From Anaerolineae bacterium (lineage in GTDB: Bacteria; Chloroflexota; Anaerolineae; JACIWP01), in NCBI GenBank assembly GCA_014360855.1, contig JACIWP010000025.1, positions 1-17,968 on the forward strand: a stretch of DNA of 17,968 nt, read 5' to 3'. This document shows, one piece after another, positions 7,457 through 14,517 of the stretch; position 1 is the stretch's first letter, and the number at the start of each line of letters is the position of its first letter. A model generated the notes under the pieces. That model was not told where the DNA came from. It made no database searches and saw only the letters and a list, made by a program, of their open reading frames with translations. Both the position numbers and the translations under genes were made by a program.

Positions 7457-7816
7457 ATGCCAAGGGTAAAACGTGGTGTGATGGTTCGTCGTCGTCACAA
7501 CAAAATCCTCAAGATGGTGAAGGGTCAGCGCTTGACCCGCACACGCCGCTTCAAGCGGGCCAACGAGGCCATGCTGAAGTCGCTGTGGTACGCACAGCGC
7601 GATCGCCACAACCGCAAGCGTGATTTCCGCCGGCTGTGGATCACCCGCATCAACGCCGCCGCCCGCCTGCACGGCCTGAGCTACAGCCGCTTCATGCACG
7701 GCCTGAAGCAGGCCGGCATCGAGCTGGATCGCAAAATCCTGGCCGATATGGCTGTGCGCCGGCCCGCCGCCTTCGCCGAACTAGCGGAAGCCGCCAAGGT
7801 CGCCCTGGCCAGCTAG
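7457..7816 (+). CDS. rplT: 50S ribosomal protein L20
   Basis: 119 residues, normal length. The start MPRVKRGVMVRRRHNKILKM and the later WITRINAAARLHGLSYSRFM are diagnostic of L20, which binds 23S rRNA early in 50S assembly and in many bacteria represses its own operon. ATG 7457 is preferred over GTG 7451: the protein then begins with the conserved MPRVKRG, and AGGAGG (7446-7451) sits 5 nt upstream. The 71-nt spacer after rpmI contains a short palindrome CGCCCGGGCG (7409-7418) and no convincing terminator. Only 34 nt separate the stop from the next gene, so read-through into the methyltransferase is likely. Confidence 0.97.
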   Translation: MPRVKRGVMVRRRHNKILKMVKGQRLTRTRRFKRANEAMLKSLWYAQRDRHNRKRDFRRLWITRINAAARLHGLSYSRFMHGLKQAGIELDRKILADMAVRRPAAFAELAEAAKVALAS

Positions 7817-7850
7817 CCCGGCGGCAGGCGCTCGCAAGGGAGGAGTGCCC

Positions 7851-8648
7851 GTGCCGGCAGGCATCACCAGCACTTCCAACCCCAAGGTCAAATACGTCCG
7901 CTCCCTGTACGAGCGGCCGGCACGCTGTCGCGAGCGGAGGTTCGTTGTCGAAGGCCTTCGCCTGGTGGAAGAAGCCCTGAGAGCGGGTCTCCAGCCCGCT
8001 CTCGTTTTTTATACCCAGGAGTTTGCGGAACGAGCGGAAGGACGAGAAGTGCTGGCGCGCATCCGCCAGCAGGGATGGCCGGCGGAGCAGGTGGCACCCC
8101 ATGTGATGGAGCACATGGCCGAGACAGTGACGCCGCAGGGCATCCTGGCTGTCGTGCCGTTCCCCGAGCGGCCGGCCCCGCAGTACCCCGGGCTGGTGCT
8201 GATTGTGGATGCGGTGGCGGACCCCGGCAACCTGGGCACGCTTCTGCGCTCCGCGGAGGCCGCCGGCGTGGAGCTGGTGCTGTTGAGCGAGGGCACGACC
8301 GATGTCTTCAACCCCAAGGTGGTGCGCGGCGGGATGGGCGCACATTTTCGTCTTCCCATGCGCTGGGGCATGCGCTGGGAGGATATCGCCGGCGCCGTCC
8401 AGGGGCTGACCGTCTACCTGGCTGATGTGAGGGGCGAGCGCAGTTATGACGAGGTGGATTGGACGCGGCCGGCGGCGCTTATCGTGAGCAGTGAGGCGCA
8501 CGGCCCATCGCCGGCGGCGCGCCGGTTGGCGCACGAGGCTATCTATATCCCGATGCTGGGACAGACCGAGTCCCTGAACGTGGGGGTGGCCGGCAGTATT
8601 ATCCTGTTCGAAGCCGCCCGCCAGCGCAGGGTCCAGGCCCGGTGTTGA
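7851..8648 (+). CDS. TrmH/SpoU-family RNA 2'-O-methyltransferase
   Basis: 265 residues. The N-terminal ITSTSNPKVKYVRSL resembles the substrate-binding domain of rRNA ribose methylases. The C-terminal SPOUT domain has motif 1 DPGNLGTLLRSAEA (Asn127, Arg133), motif 2 SSEAHG (213-218) and motif 3 SLNVGVAGSIILFEA (from 241). Such enzymes transfer a methyl group from S-adenosylmethionine to a ribose 2'-OH, mostly in 23S rRNA; the exact nucleotide cannot be told. Motif 2 departs from the common GSEG(x)G. GTG 7851 is chosen because GGGAGGAG lies 5 nt upstream; GTG 7845 overlaps that SD. The gene follows rplT closely, and homologues sit near rplT in other bacteria. A terminator-like hairpin lies inside the coding region. 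It is a distant paralogue of rlmB further downstream. Confidence 0.9.
   Translation: MPAGITSTSNPKVKYVRSLYERPARCRERRFVVEGLRLVEEALRAGLQPALVFYTQEFAERAEGREVLARIRQQGWPAEQVAPHVMEHMAETVTPQGILAVVPFPERPAPQYPGLVLIVDAVADPGNLGTLLRSAEAAGVELVLLSEGTTDVFNPKVVRGGMGAHFRLPMRWGMRWEDIAGAVQGLTVYLADVRGERSYDEVDWTRPAALIVSSEAHGPSPAARRLAHEAIYIPMLGQTESLNVGVAGSIILFEAARQRRVQARC
7979..8010 (+). terminator. Terminator-like hairpin inside the TrmH-family gene
   Basis: A perfect 9-bp stem, GAGAGCGGG (7979-7987) with CCCGCTCTC (7995-8003), closes a 7-nt loop and is followed by G and six Ts (8005-8010). This is the form of a textbook intrinsic terminator, about 130 nt into an intact reading frame (codons 43-54). While ribosomes cover it, it should not form. 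If translation of the gene is low, it could stop transcription of the ribosomal operon here. Confidence 0.45.
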
Positions 8649-8672
8649 CTTGTTGGCAAAGTCGGATATATT
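8645..8672 (+). promoter_or_regulatory. Sigma70-type promoter ahead of the PIN/TRAM gene
   Basis: TTGACT (8645-8650), a 16-nt spacer and TATATT (8667-8672) form a good promoter whose -35 box overlaps the stop codon of the methyltransferase gene. Transcription would start near 8679-8680, giving a leader of about 250 nt before the next gene. A weaker -10-like TACAAT lies at 8879-8884 without a good -35. Confidence 0.55.
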
Positions 8673-8679
8673 TATATTA

Positions 8680-8926
8680 GGTAGTGCGGATACGCTGTGC
8701 GCATCCTTGTTGAGATACCAACCCCTGAGCGGATGGAGTATTGGGGGATCAATATATCAGCGGCATGTTTCCCGTTAGTGATGAAAGGAGGTGAGGAAGG
8801 GTAATTCCATCTGCCGGCGGGTGAATGTCATTCCGTATTATCGCTCTATCATTTTTCATTCTGCCGCCGGCCGCGCCGTACAATTGAATAGATAATCCGC
8901 AGGGTTTATTGATGGAGGATATGATT
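8680..8926 (+). other. Long AT-richer leader before the PIN/TRAM gene
   Basis: There is no convincing gene in this 278-nt gap. It is clearly less GC-rich than its surroundings. Seen in it: a hairpin at 8688-8706 (GGAT/ATCC and CGC/GCG helices around an A-C mismatch with a TGT loop), an isolated strong SD-like AAAGGAGGTGAG near 8784-8795 with no sizeable frame behind it, only 7-9 codon frames nearby (for example ATG 8764 to TGA 8793), and a small dyad GAATG-T-CATTC (8823-8833). It could be an RNA leader with a regulatory role, but I do not recognise a known riboswitch. Confidence 0.4.
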
Positions 8927-9973
8927 ATGAGCTTTGAATTTTTCCTGCGCCTGGTGGGGATGATCGCCTTCGGCATTATTGGCTGGCAGGTGGGTTTCAT
9001 CCTTGGCGGGTCTCAACCCAGTTCCCTACCGTATATCATCGTCTTATCCCTCGCCGGCGCCGCACTTGGTCTGCTCGTCACGCCTTATTTCACTACCAGG
9101 CCGTTCCGCGCGGTCCGACGCGCTATCCGCCAGATGCCGGCCCATCAGCTCACCGCCGGCGTCATCGGATTGGTCGTCGGGCTGATCATCGCGGCACTGC
9201 TGGCACTGCCGCTCTCGTTACTGCCGGCGCCGTTCGGGCAGATCCTGCCGTTCGTGGGGGCGGTGATCTTCGGCTATCTGGGCGTGGCGGTGATGGTCAT
9301 GCGGCAGGCGGACCTGTTCGCCCTGTTCGAGTCCCGTTTCAGTGGGTTCGAGGGGGGCGGGCAAGGGGGTGGCCGGCATATGGTACTGCTGGACACCAGC
9401 GCCATCATTGACGGCCGCATCGCCGATATCAGCCGCACCGGCTTCATCACCGGCGTCATCACAGTACCGCGCTTTGTGCTGGCGGAACTTCAACACATCG
9501 CTGATTCGCCGGACCCCCTGCGCCGCAACCGCGGCCGGCGCGGCCTGGAGATGCTCAACAAGCTCCAGAAGGATTCGGTGGTCCCCATCCGCATCACCGA
9601 TATGGATGTGGAAGGCACCCGCGAGGTGGACGACAAGCTCATCCTGCTGGCCAAGAAGTATCACTGTCCCATCATCACCAACGATTACAATCTCAACCGG
9701 GTGGCCGAGCTGCAGGGGGTCACCGTGCTGAACATCAACGAACTGGCCAACGCCGTCAAGTCGGTCATCTTGCCCGGGGAGACGATGCAGGTGCACATCA
9801 TCCAGGAGGGCAAGGAGGTGGACCAGGGCGTGGGATACCTAGATGACGGCACGATGGTGGTGGTGGAGAACGGCAAGCATTATATTAATCAGACCATCAC
9901 GGTGATGGTGACCAAGGTTCTGCAGACGGCCGCCGGCCGCATGCTGTTCGCCACACCGCAGGTGAACGGTTAG
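8927..9973 (+). CDS. Membrane PIN/TRAM-domain protein (YacL-like)
   Basis: 348 residues. Four hydrophobic segments at about 5-27, 33-53, 75-100 and 106-127 anchor it in the membrane. A Gly-rich linker (143-149) leads to a PIN domain from about 152: VLLDTSAIIDGR (Asp156), Glu187 in LAELQH, Asp235/236 in VDDKL and Asp253 in TNDYN, the full acidic set for a metal-dependent RNase fold. A TRAM RNA-binding domain fills roughly 285-343. The architecture matches Bacillus YacL, a membrane protein of poorly known function. The acidic residues and TRAM suggest RNA cleavage or binding at the membrane, by inference. Start ATG 8927 has GGAGG 8 nt upstream; ATG 8912 and 8921 overlap or crowd that SD. No antitoxin partner is adjacent, so this is not a typical VapC toxin. 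Confidence 0.9.
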   Translation: MSFEFFLRLVGMIAFGIIGWQVGFILGGSQPSSLPYIIVLSLAGAALGLLVTPYFTTRPFRAVRRAIRQMPAHQLTAGVIGLVVGLIIAALLALPLSLLPAPFGQILPFVGAVIFGYLGVAVMVMRQADLFALFESRFSGFEGGGQGGGRHMVLLDTSAIIDGRIADISRTGFITGVITVPRFVLAELQHIADSPDPLRRNRGRRGLEMLNKLQKDSVVPIRITDMDVEGTREVDDKLILLAKKYHCPIITNDYNLNRVAELQGVTVLNINELANAVKSVILPGETMQVHIIQEGKEVDQGVGYLDDGTMVVVENGKHYINQTITVMVTKVLQTAAGRMLFATPQVNG

Positions 9974-10001
9974 TGCGCATAATTTGGGAGATTCGGGGGG
10001 C

Positions 10002-10772
10002 ATGACGATTATCACGGTCTCGCGCCAGATGGGCGCGGGGGCGGATTTGGTGATCGCCGGCGTGGCAAAGGCTCTGGAATTACAGGTCGTTGACAGGGCG
10101 CTGATCGGCCGCGCCGCGCTGGCCGCCGGCGTGCCGGAGGTCGTCTTCGAGGAGCTGACCTACGAGGGACAGCGGGGGCTGGTACAGCGCATGATTGAGC
10201 TGATGGGCATACTGGCCGCCGGCGGCGTGCGCCCCTCCCAGGAACCTCCCACGGAGAGCGTCAGCCCCTGGGCGCTTCCCTTCGGAGGGGCGTTCGCCGC
10301 GGCCTTCCCTTCCGCCCGCGATACGGCGGCCAGCCTGGAGCGGTATGTGCAGGTCATCGGAATGGTGGTCCGCGATCTGGCGGAGCAGGGGAACGTGCTC
10401 ATCGTCGGGATGGGCGGCCAGGCCATCTTGCGGGATGACCCGCGTGCCGTGCACGTGCAAATCCTGGCCTCGTTTGAGGACCGTCTGCGCCGGGTGATGG
10501 AGCGGGACAGGTGTTCGCGCGGGGAGGCTCTGCGCCGGCTGAGGGCCAGCGACGAAGCGCGCGGCCAGTACCTGCGCCGGCACTACGGCGTGGATTGGAT
10601 GGACCCGACCCTGTATCACTTGGTGTTGAACACCTCGAAGCTGGGGACGGCCGGCGCCGTGCGCGCCATCGTGGCGGTGGCGCGACACTGGCAGGCGGGC
10701 GGTATGGCAGTGGAGCGGGACAGCGGCCAGCCCGCCGGCGGCCCCGAAGGAGACGAGACGGATGGCATCTGA
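10002..10772 (+). CDS. Cytidylate-kinase-like family protein
   Basis: 256 residues. The N-terminal TIITVSRQMGAGADLVI and the C-terminal RGQYLRRHYGVDWMDPTLYH plus LVLNTSKL are hallmarks of the cytidylate-kinase-like family (Pfam Cytidylate_kin2), P-loop proteins related to nucleoside monophosphate kinases. The loop reads RQMGAGAD, without the usual GKS/T lysine of canonical Cmk. Family members commonly differ here, and their substrate is not established. The hydrophilic tail after about 235 (Gly, Glu, Asp rich) looks disordered. ATG 10002 is preferred over TTG 9984 because the conserved sequence starts at once, although its SD is poor (GGGGGG too close, TTGGGAG rather far). The 3' end overlaps gltX by 11 nt, suggesting translational coupling to tRNA charging genes. 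Activity on CMP should not be assumed. Confidence 0.83.
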   Translation: MTIITVSRQMGAGADLVIAGVAKALELQVVDRALIGRAALAAGVPEVVFEELTYEGQRGLVQRMIELMGILAAGGVRPSQEPPTESVSPWALPFGGAFAAAFPSARDTAASLERYVQVIGMVVRDLAEQGNVLIVGMGGQAILRDDPRAVHVQILASFEDRLRRVMERDRCSRGEALRRLRASDEARGQYLRRHYGVDWMDPTLYHLVLNTSKLGTAGAVRAIVAVARHWQAGGMAVERDSGQPAGGPEGDETDGI

Positions 10773-12261
10773 AGGTACCGTGCGGGTGCGCTTTGCGCCC
10801 AGCCCCACCGGCCGGCCGCACCTGGGCAACATGCGCACCGCACTGTTCAACTGGTTATTTGCCCGCTCCCAGGGCGGTGCTTTCGTCCTGCGCATCGAGG
10901 ACACGGACCAGACGCGCCGCATCGAGGGGGCGGTCGAGGCCATATATGAGAGCCTGCGCTGGCTCGGCCTGGATTGGGACGAAGGCCCGGATGTGGGCGG
11001 CCCCTATGGGCCGTATGTGCAGTCGGAACGACTGGCGTTGTACCAGGAATGGGCGCGCTATCTGATCGAGCATGATAAGGCATATTACTGCTACTGTTCC
11101 AGCGAGCGGCTGGAGCAGATGCGGGCGGAGCAGTTAGCCCGCGGCGTGCCGCCGCGCTACGACCGGCGCTGTCGCAATCTGACCGCCGAGGAGCGCCGCG
11201 CCCTGGAGGCACAGGGCATTCAGCCGGTCATTCGCTTTAAGACGCCCACCTCCGGCAAAACGGAATATACCGACCTGCTGTTGGGGAAGCGCCAGGTGCG
11301 CAACGCCACCCTGGATGACTTCATCCTGATGAAATCGGACGGCTTCCCCACCTATCACCTGGCCAATATCGTGGATGACCATTTCATGCGCATCACACAC
11401 GTCATGCGGGCGGATGAATGGCTTCCCAGCCTGCCGCGGCATATCCTGCTGTACCAGGCCTTTGGATGGGAGCCGCCGGCCTTCATCCACCTGCCGCTCA
11501 TCGTCAATAAGGAGCGGAAGAAGCTCAGCAAGCGCGATGGGGACATGGAGCTGGACTGGTACCGCCGGCAGGGCTACCTGCCCGAGGCCGTGGCCAACTT
11601 CCTGGCACTCATGGGCTGGACGCCGGGCACCGGCAGTGAGCTGATGACGCTGGATGAGATGGTGCGCCACTTCTCGCTGGAACGGCTGTCCCGAAGCCCG
11701 GCGGTGTTTGACCTGGAGCGCCTGGCCTGGTTCAACCGCCAGCATCTCAAGCGCCGGCCGCTGGCTGATATTGTGGCGCTGTGCCGGCCGTACCTGCGGG
11801 AGGCCTTCGGCGCCGAGACGGCCTGGCGGCCGGACTGCGGCTTCCCCGACCCGGAGGCATGGCTGGCCGCCCTGGTGGAAGCGGTCTATGAGGAGCTGGC
11901 CTGTCTGTCCGAGATCACGGACGCAGTGCGCTTTGTCTTCGCGGATGTCCCGCTGGAGCCGGACGCCCAACAGGTGCTGGCGGAGCCGGCCGCCGGCGTT
12001 GTCCTGGCGGAGTTCGACCAGCGCCTGCGCCGGCTGGCGGACCTGCGGCCGGAGAGCGTCCAGCAGATGCTGGCGGAACTGCGGGGTGCGCTGAAAGCAT
12101 CGCACGGGCTGGCCGGCCGGCAGGTCATGTTCCCCCTGCGCGCCGCGCTCACCGGCCGCCTGCACGGCCCCCAGCTTCACCTGGTTATTGCCCTGCTGGG
12201 CCGCGAGCGCTGTCTGGAGCGCGTGGCCCGCGTGCGGAACGCCCTGGCGGAGAGGAGATGA
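10762..12261 (+). CDS. gltX: Glutamyl-tRNA synthetase
   Basis: 499 residues, normal length. Class I synthetase that charges tRNA-Glu using ATP in the cytosol. The ATP-site motif appears as FAPSPTGRPHLGN (His20-Asn23, HIGH-type) and KLSKR at 254-258 (KMSKS-type). A zinc-binding knuckle is visible as Cys110-x-Cys112 with Tyr133-x3-Cys137. The helical anticodon-binding part fills the C-terminal third. It overlaps the cytidylate-kinase-like gene at its start and is followed by cysS after 4 nt. The sequence alone does not tell whether it is discriminating or also charges tRNA-Gln; that depends on whether glnS or gatCAB exists elsewhere. Confidence 0.97.
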   Translation: MASEGTVRVRFAPSPTGRPHLGNMRTALFNWLFARSQGGAFVLRIEDTDQTRRIEGAVEAIYESLRWLGLDWDEGPDVGGPYGPYVQSERLALYQEWARYLIEHDKAYYCYCSSERLEQMRAEQLARGVPPRYDRRCRNLTAEERRALEAQGIQPVIRFKTPTSGKTEYTDLLLGKRQVRNATLDDFILMKSDGFPTYHLANIVDDHFMRITHVMRADEWLPSLPRHILLYQAFGWEPPAFIHLPLIVNKERKKLSKRDGDMELDWYRRQGYLPEAVANFLALMGWTPGTGSELMTLDEMVRHFSLERLSRSPAVFDLERLAWFNRQHLKRRPLADIVALCRPYLREAFGAETAWRPDCGFPDPEAWLAALVEAVYEELACLSEITDAVRFVFADVPLEPDAQQVLAEPAAGVVLAEFDQRLRRLADLRPESVQQMLAELRGALKASHGLAGRQVMFPLRAALTGRLHGPQLHLVIALLGRERCLERVARVRNALAERR

Positions 12262-12265
12262 GACG

Positions 12266-13723
12266 ATGACACTGTACGTGTATAACTCGCTGACCCGACG
12301 TAAAGAGCCTTTCGTCCCTTTGCACGAGGGGAAAGTGGGCATATATGTCTGCGGCCCGACGGTCTACGGCCATGCGCATCTGGGACACGCCAAGAGCTAT
12401 GTGTCCTTTGACGTGGTGGTGCGCTACCTGCGCTATCTGGGCTATCAGGTGCGCTACGTGCAGAACATCACCGACGTCGGGCATTTGACCGATGACGCGG
12501 ACGCCGGCGAGGATAAAATCCTGAAAAAGGCGCGGCTGGAGCGGTTGGAGCCGATGGAGCTGGTGGAGATTTACACCCGCTCCTATTTCGAGGACATGGA
12601 CGCCATGAACGTCCTGCGGCCCAATATCTCGCCGCGCGCCACTTGCCACATCCCGGAAATGATCGAGCTGGTGCGCACCCTGCTGGAAAAGGGGCACGCC
12701 TATGAGGTGAACGGCTCGGTCTATTTCTCGGTGGAGACCTTCCCGGAGTACGGCAAGCTTTCGGGCCGGCGTATTGAGGAGCTGGTCGAGGCCGTGCGCA
12801 TCGAGGCCAACCCCGAGAAGCGGCACCCGGCCGACTTTGCCCTCTGGAAGCGCGCCGAGCCAGGCCATATCCTGCGCTGGCCCAGCCCCTGGGGGTGGGG
12901 CTATCCGGGCTGGCATATCGAGTGCTCGGTCATGTCCACCAAGTACCTGGGCCAGCCGTTCGATATCCACGGCGGCGGGCTGGAGAACCAGTTCCCCCAT
13001 CACGAATGCGAGATCGCGCAGTCGGAGGCGGCCGCCGGCGTGCCCTTCGCCCGTTACTGGCTCCATAACAACATGGTCACCGTCAACGGCGTCAAGATGG
13101 GCAAATCGCTGGGCAACTTCGTCACGCTCAAAGAGGCGTTTCAGCGTTATTCGCCGCTGGCGGTGCGCTTCTTCGTGCTGAGCAGTCATTACCGCTCGCC
13201 GCTGGACTTCTCCGAGCCGGCGCTGGAGGCCGCCGAGCGCGGGCTGGAGCGCCTGCACATCGCCGTGAAGCTGGTGCGCGATGCGCTGGCGCGGGCCGGC
13301 CAGCCCACCGATGACCCCGACCCGGAGGTAGTGCGCGTGCTGGAGGAACATACAGCGCGCTTCTTGGAGGCCATGGATGACGATTTCGGCACGCCGCAGG
13401 CGCTGGCGGCACTGTTCGAGCTGACGCGCGAGACCAACACCTGGATCAATACCGGCCGGCCCCTTTCCGCCGCCTCGCTGGCCGCCATCAATCAGACGTA
13501 CAATGAGCTGGCCGGCGATGTGCTTGGGTTACTGCCGGCCAAATTCGAGGAAGCGGCCGGCGCGGACCTGACCGGTCAGCTCGTCCAGCTCTTGATCGAA
13601 CTGCGGCAGGAAGCGCGCCAGGCCAAGGACTATGCGCGCGCTGACCGCATCCGACAGCGGCTCAACGAGATGGGCATTATCCTCGAGGACGGCCCCGAGG
13701 GCACACGCTGGCGCATGCGCTGA
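12266..13723 (+). CDS. cysS: Cysteinyl-tRNA synthetase
   Basis: 485 residues. Class I enzyme charging tRNA-Cys. The active-site zinc is held by Cys29 (YVCGPTVYG), Cys220 (WHIECS), His245 and Glu249 (FPHHECEIAQSE); HIGH is HLGH at 38-41 and KMSKS is KMGKS at 277-281. The family's N-terminal start MTLYVYNSLTRRKEPF fixes ATG 12266, with GGAG (12254-12257) 8 nt upstream. An upstream in-frame start at 12188 lies inside gltX and is not supported. The gap to gltX is only 4 nt, so they are co-transcribed. The stop TGA 13721-13723 overlaps an ATG (TGATG) that opens an 8-codon frame bridging into rlmB. Confidence 0.97.
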   Translation: MTLYVYNSLTRRKEPFVPLHEGKVGIYVCGPTVYGHAHLGHAKSYVSFDVVVRYLRYLGYQVRYVQNITDVGHLTDDADAGEDKILKKARLERLEPMELVEIYTRSYFEDMDAMNVLRPNISPRATCHIPEMIELVRTLLEKGHAYEVNGSVYFSVETFPEYGKLSGRRIEELVEAVRIEANPEKRHPADFALWKRAEPGHILRWPSPWGWGYPGWHIECSVMSTKYLGQPFDIHGGGLENQFPHHECEIAQSEAAAGVPFARYWLHNNMVTVNGVKMGKSLGNFVTLKEAFQRYSPLAVRFFVLSSHYRSPLDFSEPALEAAERGLERLHIAVKLVRDALARAGQPTDDPDPEVVRVLEEHTARFLEAMDDDFGTPQALAALFELTRETNTWINTGRPLSAASLAAINQTYNELAGDVLGLLPAKFEEAAGADLTGQLVQLLIELRQEARQAKDYARADRIRQRLNEMGIILEDGPEGTRWRMR

Positions 13724-13738
13724 TGGAACAAACCGACC

Positions 13739-14497
13739 ATGATGATTGACCTGCTGTACGGCCGCAACGCGGTGCGGGAGGCTTTGCGCGCCGGCCGGCG
13801 GCGCATCTATGCCATCTACCTGGCAGAGGGCGCCAAAGTGCGCGATGCGCTGGCCGATATCGTGGAGATGGCCGAGCGCGCTGGCGTGCCGGTGCGCACG
13901 GCCCCGCGCGAGCAGATGGATAAGCGCCTGGCCGGCGCCAAACATCACGGCATCCTGGCGGAGGCCTCCCCGTACCCGTATGTCCCCCTGCGCGAACTGC
14001 AGGAGCTGTGCGCGCGGCGCGACCCCCCGCCGCTGATGCTCCTGCTGGATCACCTGCAGGACCCGCAGAATGTGGCGACCTTACTGCGCACTGCCGAGGC
14101 GCTGGGGGTGGACGGCGTGGTAATGCCGGCGCATCGGGCGGCCGGCGTCACGCCGGCGGTGGTGAACGCCTCCGCCGGCGCGGTGGAGCACCTGCGCATC
14201 GCCCAGGAGACAAACCTGGTGCGCGCCATGCAGGCCCTGCAGGAGGCCGGCCTGTGGCTGGCGGGTGTGGAGCTTGCCCCGGGTGCCAAACTGTATGTGG
14301 AGGCGGACCTCACCGGCCCGCTGGGGCTGGTGGTGGGAAGCGAGGGGGAGGGCATGAGCCGGCTGGTGCGCGAGACCTGTGACTTCCTGATCTATCTCCC
14401 CATGGTCGGCAAGGTGAATTCCCTGAACGCGGCGGTGGCCGGCTCAGTGGCCCTCTACGAGGTCTGGCGCCAGCGCGCCCAGGCGGCAGGCGGCTGA
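13739..14497 (+). CDS. rlmB: 23S rRNA (guanosine-2'-O)-methyltransferase RlmB
   Basis: 252 residues. It methylates the ribose of G2251 (E. coli numbering) in the peptidyl-transferase region of 23S rRNA, using S-adenosylmethionine. The N-terminal LYGRNAVREALRAGRRRI is the RlmB/TrmH substrate-binding start. The SPOUT domain shows DPQNVATLLRTAEALG (Asn111, Arg117), GSEGEG (200-205) and NSLNAAVAGSVALYEVWR (from 227), which form the trefoil knot. It starts 15 nt after cysS with ATGATG and no clear SD, so coupling to cysS translation is likely, perhaps through the overlapping 8-codon frame 13723-13749. cysS-rlmB adjacency is common in bacteria. Compared with the other SPOUT gene here, all three motifs are canonical. 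Confidence 0.94.
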   Translation: MMIDLLYGRNAVREALRAGRRRIYAIYLAEGAKVRDALADIVEMAERAGVPVRTAPREQMDKRLAGAKHHGILAEASPYPYVPLRELQELCARRDPPPLMLLLDHLQDPQNVATLLRTAEALGVDGVVMPAHRAAGVTPAVVNASAGAVEHLRIAQETNLVRAMQALQEAGLWLAGVELAPGAKLYVEADLTGPLGLVVGSEGEGMSRLVRETCDFLIYLPMVGKVNSLNAAVAGSVALYEVWRQRAQAAGG

Positions 14498-14517
14498 TCC
14501 GGAGAAAGGAGCGGCAG

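Noticed and set aside
8927..9973. PIN-domain gene as a VapC toxin of a toxin-antitoxin pair
   Set aside because: The protein is 348 residues with four membrane segments and a TRAM domain, and there is no small antitoxin gene beside it.
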